Positions 14,839 through 21,459 of a stretch of DNA of 24,896 nt are shown here, one piece after another. The DNA lies in the NCBI GenBank assembly GCA_002900555.1, contig MUGD01000017.1, positions 1 through 24,896 of the forward strand, given 5' to 3'. The notes below the pieces were generated by a model. It searched no databases and was not told where the DNA came from. It was given only the letters and a program-made list of their open reading frames with translations. Origin of the DNA: Thermoplasmata archaeon M9B2D (GTDB lineage: Archaea > Thermoplasmatota > E2 > DHVEG-1). Every line of letters begins with the position of its first letter. Within the stretch, counting starts at the first letter, position 1. The position numbers were made by a program, and so were the translations under genes.

Positions 14839-16296
14839 ATGAAAACGACTACTGTAATCTTCATAATGAGTGCTATCCTTATGACGTCTGCCTTCCCACT
14901 ATCCCCCTTTGTATCGACACAAGCATCCACTGTGCAAACCAACGCATTTACCCATACAATGTTTGCGGAACTTGGCACGTATCTCTCGTGTTCCAACTGC
15001 CACACCGCACGAGAACAACTCCATAAAATCTACACGAGCAACGACTACCCTTTCTATTATGTCAGTCTCGTCGATTTTGAAAATGACGCTGCCGCTGAAC
15101 GAATAGATGAGTATAACATCGCTGGATATCCGACAGTCTGGTTCGATGGCGGCTACCGAGTCGAAGTTGGGGGTTTACCTCAAGGTGAGCAGTACTACCG
15201 CGAACACCTCAATTCCTGTGGCGCCCGTATCGTACCGGATATTGATATCAATCTCACCACGACCTGGCTGGGTAACGCCCAAATAGACGTCGATGTCACG
15301 GTCATCAACCATGAAAGCTCTTCTTACAGTGGCCATATCCATGTGTACGTCTGTGAAGTCGAATCAACCATGGGTTGGAATGACACCACGGGGCATCCAT
15401 ATACCTTCCCATTCCTTGATTACGCCTTCAACCAGGACATCGTCATAACTATAAACGGCTCGTGGGCGGGGTCTATGGTCTGGGACGGCCATGATTATGA
15501 CGATGGTAATGGTCATGATTTCGGCAATATACAGTTCGGAAACCTTCAAGTCATCGCCGTAGTCTTCAACTCGGAAGTTCATCAAGGCTACTCCGACCCT
15601 CCGAGCGGGAACCCGTTCGATGCCTACTACGTCGATGATGCTGCAGGTGTCTGGCTTGGTACTCCACATCCACCGGCAGTTCCCTCAAATCCTAAACCAG
15701 CCGATGGTGCCACCGACGTTGACATCTCAAGGGATCTCTTCTGGACGAATAGCGATCCGGATATCGGCGAAGATGTATACTCTGACCTTTATTTCGGAAC
15801 CACAAACCCACCACCGCTTCTCAAGGCTAACATCTTCGAGATGACCTATGATGTTGGTCTCATGCAGTTCCAAACAAAGTATTACTGGAAGATAGTCGCT
15901 CACGATAACCATGGGCAGGTCACGGAAGGCCCCCTCTGGAGTTTTACCACAGGATCTGTGCCTGATATCATACCACCCACGGTCATGTTCGAAAAACCAA
16001 AGAGCGGCTATTTCTACATCCAGGATAATGATGGAAAAGCGCGTCTGCTTGCAAAAAATGCTCTCATCATAGGCAAGATAACCATTCAAGTAAATGCTAC
16101 AGACGCAGAATCCGGCATTGACAGGGTTTTGTTCCTCATCGATGGAGTACAGCAGGCTGAAGTTACAACCTCGCCTTATACCTTTATATGGACACGGTTC
16201 AGCCTGCCTTTCATCCCACACACGATCAGCGTCATGGCTTATGATGAGATGGGAAACAATGCACGTCAGGACGTCACAGCGGTTAAGTTCCTATGA
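14839..16296 (+). CDS. Secreted Omp28-like thioredoxin-fold protein with Ig-like C-terminal module
   Basis: 485 residues. ATG 14839 follows GAGGAATAAG. Residues 1-30 are a signal peptide. A thioredoxin fold begins near 38 with the redox pair C51xxC54 (SCSNCHTA) and a cis-Pro at 98 (AGYPTVWFDG). The next block (about 130-260) with MGWNDTTGHPYTF resembles the Omp28-type extension of secreted thioredoxin proteins. A fibronectin-type segment follows (about 275-370; PSNPKPADGATDV to LWSFTTG), then an Ig-like (Big_9-type) module to the end (about 378-485), containing SGIDRVLFLIDG and HTISVMAYDEMGNNA. The same last module ends the second M28 peptidase. An outside disulfide role (folding secreted Cys-rich proteins or reducing substrates) is inferred. 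Several neighbouring peptidases have cysteines, one possible reason for it. Confidence 0.8.
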   Translation: MKTTTVIFIMSAILMTSAFPLSPFVSTQASTVQTNAFTHTMFAELGTYLSCSNCHTAREQLHKIYTSNDYPFYYVSLVDFENDAAAERIDEYNIAGYPTVWFDGGYRVEVGGLPQGEQYYREHLNSCGARIVPDIDINLTTTWLGNAQIDVDVTVINHESSSYSGHIHVYVCEVESTMGWNDTTGHPYTFPFLDYAFNQDIVITINGSWAGSMVWDGHDYDDGNGHDFGNIQFGNLQVIAVVFNSEVHQGYSDPPSGNPFDAYYVDDAAGVWLGTPHPPAVPSNPKPADGATDVDISRDLFWTNSDPDIGEDVYSDLYFGTTNPPPLLKANIFEMTYDVGLMQFQTKYYWKIVAHDNHGQVTEGPLWSFTTGSVPDIIPPTVMFEKPKSGYFYIQDNDGKARLLAKNALIIGKITIQVNATDAESGIDRVLFLIDGVQQAEVTTSPYTFIWTRFSLPFIPHTISVMAYDEMGNNARQDVTAVKFL

Positions 16297-16461
16297 GAAT
16301 CGTTAAACGGAATTGAGAGTACTGCTCAATCCTTCTCCTCTTTTTTTCATTTTTTAAGATATTTCTTGAAAATCCGAAAGAGTCATCTTCGAAAGTATTG
16401 TGGTGTTTCATTATAGGTATCATCGAAGAAAAAAGGGAGAAAAGATCGGTGAGGTATCTTC
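16297..16461. terminator. Convergent gap with T-rich terminator tracts
   Basis: It lies between the thioredoxin gene and the C25 peptidase ending on the other strand. A T7 tract at about 16340-16346 and a T6 at 16351-16356 end the plus gene. No stem or other feature is seen. Confidence 0.45.
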
Positions 16462-18405
16462 TTAGTATCGCAGCAGATTCCGAAGGAGTGGGAATGCGTT
16501 TGGGAATCGCTCAAGGAGCATTCTCCAGAACTGCAGGAAAGGCATGGTGTATGAATACGGCATGGTTATTGATAGCTCCCCAAAGGTGCTTTCAGCGCCA
16601 TAGATATCCTTTGCTTTTGCTTGTATCGTGTAGGTTCCTTTTTTAGTCCAGATATGTGATTTGGTTAGTACTACCCCTGATTGGTAGGGGCCTATCCAGC
16701 CCGTGTTTGTTGTATCACCCCAATCAATCCAATAATAGAGATCATCGCCATCGTCATCTATTGTTGTAACATTATACTCAGTAGCGACCTTTATTTTCCC
16801 TTCTGTTGGTCCGGTTATTGTTGGTGTGTCAGGAGGTAGATTCTCAACAGTTATTCCGCCTAGAACAAGGGACGGTTCTCCAAAAAGATTGAATGTGTAC
16901 ATGTCGAGATATTCAGCATAGTGATCCCAGCCATAATGAAGATTACAGTAATATTTAGCGTCATAGAGGGCTTCACCGACTGCCTTTGAATCATTGATCA
17001 GGAACCGGTTGAATTCATAAATAATGGAATCAGAGCCTCCAGGGTTGGTTGGCCAGTCGAGCGACCCGTATGGTGAACGGGCTGATGCAATGACACCTAT
17101 TGAAGCACCCATGGACGGGTTTGTCAGTAAATCAATGCCAAGGTTCCCCCCTGGTGCTGGCTCTGGGCAACCAACATAACACGATTCCGCGGTGATAATT
17201 GAGGGGTAATCATCATCAAGATATGAATTGATGTTGATGAAATCTATCCAAGATATTTCAGATGCTTCAGGGACGTTATCTCCATCATCCCATGACCAAA
17301 TCTTTCGAGCAGCTCTGTTTGTCCATCCGTGGCCTTGCCAATTCACAATGGAGTATTGACCATTTCTCCAGTCGGATGTAAACGCTGATTCACTTAATGC
17401 TGGCCAAGGATAGACTGATGTCTCTAATCCTTGTTGTTCGCTATAATGACTAATTGACCAGTTCGTCATCGTATCGGTTTCGATATAGTACGAAAGTTTT
17501 GCGCCATCCATTGCTGGATGTCCACTGTAATCTTCGTTGGTAAAATAAAAAAACGCTCCGGCATTCAACGCATTTGTTTTCCATTCGGTGGTGTCTTGTT
17601 CAAATGATGTAATTTTGTTAAGAGTATAGGTTATTCGGGAGGTGATACTTGTTGGGATTCTTCCTACGTATATTTCTGGGAAAAAATCTGGTGCGTCTTG
17701 TCCGTATTCCCCGTAATATCCATCACCATCCAGATCCCAGGAATCCGCATCGCTCATTGATAAATCTGCGTAGTAATAATCCGTTGGGACTTCTCCACTT
17801 GTCCAATCGAAAATATCAAATCTGTGATTTGTTGGGTCTGGGTAGCAGTATCTCATTGGGATTGTTGCATGATCCCCAACGAGTAATGCATACGTTATCC
17901 CTGCTTCTTGGTAATTCAATCTGAGGAAGTTTCTGATTTTTTCAGGTAGGTCCTGGCCGTTTTGTGAGGTTATCTCGCTATCAGTGATGTTAATGATGGT
18001 AACAGTATGACCTATGAGTGTTTTCCATCCTATGAATGTGGAGGATGTAATTGCGTTATAAAGGTTCTCAGCGGTAATAATTACATAATCATATGTCTCA
18101 GTAGTCTGTTGCATGTTATTTGATGTTCGTTGTTTTTGTATCTCTTTTTCATCTGGTGTTTTCTTTGGGTTTTGTTTGAAGGAGACTTGGTAAATGTTTA
18201 GTTCTTCTTTTGTGTGTTCTCCGTTCTTTTTTATTATTTGATATTCTGGAGAATATGGTTGGGAGATTGGTGCAATATATATTTTTGAATCATGTGACGT
18301 ATCTGGACCTTGCATATTAAGTTCAAGTATTTTTTCTGTTGCCATCCCATGTAATCCGCTTATGAGAACTCCCCCTACAATTAGATACAGAACTATTTTT
18401 TTCAT
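16462..18405 (-). CDS. Secreted C25 (gingipain-like) peptidase with PKD and LERFP tail
   Basis: 647 residues. ATG 18405 follows AAAGGGG (18411-18417). Signal peptide 1-22. A prodomain-like Gln/Lys-rich segment covers about 25-100. The C25 domain (about 104-518) carries LLVGDH (175-180), DLDGDGYYGEYG (224-235), EIYVGRIP (244-251), the catalytic His in WQGHGW (H359) and the catalytic Cys in ITAESCYVG (C409), and ends FNLFGEPSLVLGG (505-517). A PKD domain follows at about 523-617 (PPDTPTITGPTEG to LSITMPYS). The final 28 residues are a tail with LLERFPNAFPLLRNLLRY. Catalytic residues are intact, so an extracellular endopeptidase is likely; its Arg or Lys preference cannot be read. Compared with the C25-like protein at 271-1641 it has extra N-terminal, PKD and tail parts. 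The tail is shared only with the orphan PKD protein. Confidence 0.92.
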   Translation of the reverse strand: MKKIVLYLIVGGVLISGLHGMATEKILELNMQGPDTSHDSKIYIAPISQPYSPEYQIIKKNGEHTKEELNIYQVSFKQNPKKTPDEKEIQKQRTSNNMQQTTETYDYVIITAENLYNAITSSTFIGWKTLIGHTVTIINITDSEITSQNGQDLPEKIRNFLRLNYQEAGITYALLVGDHATIPMRYCYPDPTNHRFDIFDWTSGEVPTDYYYADLSMSDADSWDLDGDGYYGEYGQDAPDFFPEIYVGRIPTSITSRITYTLNKITSFEQDTTEWKTNALNAGAFFYFTNEDYSGHPAMDGAKLSYYIETDTMTNWSISHYSEQQGLETSVYPWPALSESAFTSDWRNGQYSIVNWQGHGWTNRAARKIWSWDDGDNVPEASEISWIDFININSYLDDDYPSIITAESCYVGCPEPAPGGNLGIDLLTNPSMGASIGVIASARSPYGSLDWPTNPGGSDSIIYEFNRFLINDSKAVGEALYDAKYYCNLHYGWDHYAEYLDMYTFNLFGEPSLVLGGITVENLPPDTPTITGPTEGKIKVATEYNVTTIDDDGDDLYYWIDWGDTTNTGWIGPYQSGVVLTKSHIWTKKGTYTIQAKAKDIYGAESTFGELSITMPYSYTMPFLQFWRMLLERFPNAFPLLRNLLRY

Positions 18406-18443
18406 TTTTTCCCCTTTATATGGTTTTCATAACATCGTTATCC

Positions 18444-18451
18444 CTTAAAAA
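18444..18451 (-). promoter_or_regulatory. TATA-like element for the C25 peptidase
   Basis: The minus strand reads TTTTTAAG, giving a start near 18425 and a leader with the AAAGGGG ribosome site before ATG 18405. Confidence 0.4.
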
Positions 18452-18607
18452 TCTATCCTTGGATGAATAAAGCATTGGTAACGCGGTTGTAGGAGTCAGT
18501 TCTTTTCTAGAATATTGAAAAAGGAAAAAGAGTGAGGGGAGTGTATCCCTGTCTAGGTTGGATACCCTGGAGATTTACTCTGGTTGGAATAGCCGATGCG
18601 CATCGTT

Positions 18608-19924
18608 TTATTTCGTTTTTATATTGAGAAATAGTATTCTCATTTGATCTGTTGCACTGTTTCCCTGTTCATCATAGACGACGACTTTTATTCTATGAAA
18701 CCCGATTGATCTTTTGTTAAGCATATATTCGTAAGGTTCCTCTGTGTCAGTGAAAAGCAGTGTAGTGCCGTAATAAAACTCTACCCTATCAATTGGATAA
18801 ATTCCTTGTGTTACCTCTGCATAGATGTTGGTTTTATCGATAATCAGGGATGTTACGTATTTTGTGTTTTTACGGATGGTGTCATTAGATATTATTTTTC
18901 CTGCTCTTGGGTTTGCAATATGCACCTGTGGTACTTCAACCTGCATGTCCGCAAGGATCGCCATGGTCGCAGCGATATGTCGGGTGGTGTTTACCAGATA
19001 GCTGAAGTTGATATTACTTATATTGTCACGGGGTGAATGGTAATTCGGGTCTCCCTCCGCTTCCCAGACACTTATTGATTCATATCCAAATCTCGTAAAA
19101 GGATAATAATCACTAAAACCAATAGGGAGAAATCTGTTTACCTTCCAAAAGGTCGTGAAGGTAAAATTCAACCCATACTCGTTGGTCATCTCTTTCATAA
19201 TGTCGATAATCCATCCTGTGTCTTCTGTGTAAGAAAGTCTGATTTTCCTTCCGTACTCTGAGGTGGTTGCTCTTCCTATTCCGTCTGCGTTAAACTCCAC
19301 GAGAACAGGTGTTCGTTGATCGTAAAGTTCTCGGACATAGGCATCACTTCCAAAAAGACCTTGTTCTTCCCCAGAGAATGTTACAAATTTCATGGTTCTG
19401 TTAAAACGATATTGGCTAAGGACGTATGCGGCAGCAAGAACAGCGACTGTCCCTGAGCCATCGTCATTTGCGCCGACCGTTCCTTTTGCTGTATCATAAT
19501 GGGCGTTAAAGATTATTACGTCATCATACTCTGGATCTGACCCTTGTTGCGTTGCTTCGACGTTTTGTGATGTGACAAGGGTCGGATTTGATCTGTTTAT
19601 TTTTGCGCTCCAATTATGATAGCGTACTTGTAGTCCCATGTCTTCAAATTGTTCATAGATATAGTGCGACGCGTTTTGACAGCCAGAGGTTCCAGTATAT
19701 CGAACACCTATGTTTAAAATTAAATACTCCATGAAGTTTTTTACAAGTGTTTCATTTATTTTAAGTAGTATATCTTGAATTTTTTCATCAGTATGTACCA
19801 GGGCGTTCTGTTCATACTTACTTTGTTGCTGTTGGGGTGCTATCGTTTTTGAAGGAACTGTTTGTACAAAAACCAAAAGCGTGATGATAGAAATACACCA
19901 TATTTTTAGTACCGTCGTATGCAT
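18608..19924 (-). CDS. Secreted M28 zinc peptidase with Ig-like C-terminal module
   Basis: 438 residues from ATG 19924. An in-frame ATG at 19936 lies only about 20 bases from the TATA element (19951-19960), upstream of the expected transcript start, so a near-leaderless start at 19924 is preferred. Signal peptide about 1-27. All M28 residues are present: H142 and D144 (NAHYDTA), D154 (GANDDGSG), E186/E187 (SGEEQ), D214 (FNADGIG) and H296 (NYHSPRD). The end (about 330-438) is an Ig-like module with YPIDRVEFYYG and HRIKVVVYDEQGNSA, matching the end of the thioredoxin-fold protein at 14839. Unlike the first M28 it has no PKD and no GGxGVHA module. It is likely a second aminopeptidase of the same extracellular system. 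Confidence 0.92.
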   Translation of the reverse strand: MHTTVLKIWCISIITLLVFVQTVPSKTIAPQQQQSKYEQNALVHTDEKIQDILLKINETLVKNFMEYLILNIGVRYTGTSGCQNASHYIYEQFEDMGLQVRYHNWSAKINRSNPTLVTSQNVEATQQGSDPEYDDVIIFNAHYDTAKGTVGANDDGSGTVAVLAAAYVLSQYRFNRTMKFVTFSGEEQGLFGSDAYVRELYDQRTPVLVEFNADGIGRATTSEYGRKIRLSYTEDTGWIIDIMKEMTNEYGLNFTFTTFWKVNRFLPIGFSDYYPFTRFGYESISVWEAEGDPNYHSPRDNISNINFSYLVNTTRHIAATMAILADMQVEVPQVHIANPRAGKIISNDTIRKNTKYVTSLIIDKTNIYAEVTQGIYPIDRVEFYYGTTLLFTDTEEPYEYMLNKRSIGFHRIKVVVYDEQGNSATDQMRILFLNIKTK

Positions 19925-19950
19925 AGTAATTGTCATGTATAAAGGACGGT

Positions 19951-19960
19951 TTATAAATTT
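19951..19960 (-). promoter_or_regulatory. TATA element with near-leaderless start for the second M28
   Basis: The minus strand reads AAATTTATAA. From its centre about 27 bases lead to near 19929, five bases before ATG 19924. No ribosome site precedes either ATG. Confidence 0.55.
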
Positions 19961-20081
19961 TTTTGAATACTAGGGCATATAAAACTTAATCACAATTGAT
20001 TTATATGAAAAGGTTTTTTTTCTTCTCTAAAAAAGGATGTAACGAACAGTTTTTTTAAGAACTGGGGAAAAAATGAGGGGG

Positions 20082-20375
20082 CTATTCCTCCAGAACTATC
20101 TTTGCCCGTCCGATCTCTAGGTGGTTGCCGACGATTTTTACGTAACAGTAGTCGTTTTTTTTGATGTTTAGTCCTGTTTCGCTTAGGTAGGAGTCGAGTT
20201 TTAGGACGACGTGGTCACGGGGCACGATTTCGGTATGGCCATGAGTTGGGTCGTCTTTTTTCATTTCTATCTTCATCTCATTTTCCAATACAAGGTCAGA
20301 GTCGTTCTCTTTGTCCTTGTTTTGTTCGTCTTGTAAATGATCCATAATATCATCTTTGTCTTTTTTTGATATCAT
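20082..20375 (-). CDS. Small charged protein of unknown function
   Basis: 97 residues. ATG 20375 follows GAGGAG (20385-20390). There is no signal peptide, so it is cytoplasmic, unusual in this stretch. Residues 1-45 are very rich in Lys, Asp and Glu and may be disordered or coiled. The C-terminal half (about 46-97) is more regular, with HGHTEIVPRDHVVLKLDSYL and YCYVKIVGNHLEIGRAKIV, like a small beta barrel with alternating strands. I do not recognise the family. It is divergent from the small secreted protein at 20781. Confidence 0.7.
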   Translation of the reverse strand: MISKKDKDDIMDHLQDEQNKDKENDSDLVLENEMKIEMKKDDPTHGHTEIVPRDHVVLKLDSYLSETGLNIKKNDYCYVKIVGNHLEIGRAKIVLEE

Positions 20376-20632
20376 ATGTTTTTTCTCCTCATGATGCCTT
20401 GGGTTGTAGAGTATGGCATCGGTGTTCTAATATTTTTTTCTTTGGTTTTTTGTGTACAGCGGAATGGGAACAATGGTACTAAGAGTTTTTGGTTGGGTAT
20501 TGTGCGGTGGTCCCAGAAACATGATAATGAAAATAATAAAAAAAAAGGAAAAAGAGTGAACCGCGGGCTGAGTAACGCAGCGTTATGGTCGGAGTAATTT
20601 GTTAGATATCTAGAAAAGAAGAATAACTTAAT

Positions 20633-20655
20633 TTTGGAACCGTGTCACTACTTTC
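20633..20655 (+). repeat. Intergenic motif, copy 3
   Basis: This copy contains GGAACCGTGTCACTACTTT, similar to copy 1 at 4680 (19 of the first 22 positions). It runs directly into the 16-base element at 20658. Confidence 0.45.
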
Positions 20656-20657
20656 CA

Positions 20658-20673
20658 ACCCACCACTGTTTTT
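20658..20673 (+). repeat. 16-base element shared with 23378-23393
   Basis: ACCCACCACTGTTTTT occurs identically here and at 23378-23393, each time preceded by TTCCA. Both copies are upstream of plus-strand secreted genes, 108 and 58 bases before the start codons. Confidence 0.5.
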
Positions 20674-20714
20674 CTTTTTGTAACTTTTGTTACAATTAAA
20701 ATCTGATGATAAAT

Positions 20715-20724
20715 TATTTATATT
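20715..20724 (+). promoter_or_regulatory. TATA element for the small secreted protein at 20781
   Basis: ATTTATATTA gives an inferred start near 20745. GGGAGG (20765-20770) then serves ATG 20781. Confidence 0.6.
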
Positions 20725-20780
20725 ATGATGTCATTAAAATTTTCCTACAACCCCGGGGTTTTTAGGGAGGAACAAAAAGC

Positions 20781-21152
20781 ATGAAAAAGGAAATTGTTGG
20801 AATTGTTATTTGTATATTGTTGATTCTTACAGTATCGCCTGTAACAGGAACCTTAATGAATGAAAGCGATAGTAATTACAAAATTTTACCAAATGGTGAT
20901 AGGTTCTACGAAATTGATTTTATGATTGGTAAGATTCATAATATCAGTGAAGAAACCAAAAATGATACAATTCGTTATACTTTTCGTGTTGACTGGATAC
21001 TAATAATAATTCATGCATATTTTCCCCCTATTGGTTTTACTACTAAAAGAATTCTTGATAGAAATGTTGATATGAGTATTCCAAAGAATAATTTCCATGG
21101 GCTAATTAAAGAAGGAAGGATTTTTGGGATATGGGAAAGCATTACATTGTAA
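20781..21152 (+). CDS. Small secreted protein, paralogue of the one at 4244
   Basis: 123 residues, ATG 20781 after GGGAGG. The signal peptide is MKKEIVGIVICILLILTVSP, cut near 20-24. The mature part has IDFMIGKIHNIS, a strand RYTFRVDWILIII, a YFPPIGF turn and a last block NNFHGLIKEGRIFGIWES. This order matches the 113-residue protein at 4244-4585. Codons here are more AT-rich than in the 4244 copy. It has several N-x-S/T sequons. Function unknown. Confidence 0.75.
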   Translation: MKKEIVGIVICILLILTVSPVTGTLMNESDSNYKILPNGDRFYEIDFMIGKIHNISEETKNDTIRYTFRVDWILIIIHAYFPPIGFTTKRILDRNVDMSIPKNNFHGLIKEGRIFGIWESITL

Positions 21153-21459
21153 TAGGATTGATTTTTTTGTTCGATAGCTGTTCGTAATAGGCTCGTAGGA
21201 GTTAAAATCCTTGGGGAATAGTACTTCGTTAGAACTCTTTCGAAATCCTATAACCTCTTTTTTTAGATATTAAAAAATGTTCAACCGCCTGAACGTTTTT
21301 AGGACAAACCTAAGAAATATATAATTATTTTGCATCTTTTTTTTTTTTTAATCATCGTTACAAATTCAATTAAAATTATAAGAAGTACATTATGGTCTTT
21401 TCCAATATAGTTTTTTTATATTTTATATCATCTTATATGTATCATTTTTTTAAATATGG
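21153..21459. other. Convergent AT-rich gap of 307 bases
   Basis: There is no open frame of note. A hairpin with GTTCA/TGAAC flanked by TAAAAA/TTTTTA (21271-21301, loop ACCGCC) can end transcription in either direction. A T13 tract lies near 21338-21350. Confidence 0.45.
21271..21301. terminator. Hairpin with A/T flanks, bidirectional terminator candidate
   Basis: TAAAAAATGTTCA and TGAACGTTTTTA pair over 11 base pairs with one small internal loop and a 6-base ACCGCC loop. It lies between two convergent genes. Confidence 0.5.

Larger units (their letters stand above)
20376..20780. other. Divergent intergenic region of 405 bases
   Basis: It contains one copy of the intergenic motif (20633-20655), the 16-base element shared with 23378 (20658-20673), and the TATA of the next gene (20715-20724). 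A 73-codon plus-strand frame at 20376-20597 has no ribosome site, starts inside the leader of the opposite gene and has a low-complexity end, so it is not called. Confidence 0.45.

Noticed and set aside
20376..20597. Plus-strand 73-codon frame next to the charged protein
   Set aside because: It has no ribosome site, begins in the leader of the divergent gene and has no domain. A hydrophobic start alone is weak evidence.
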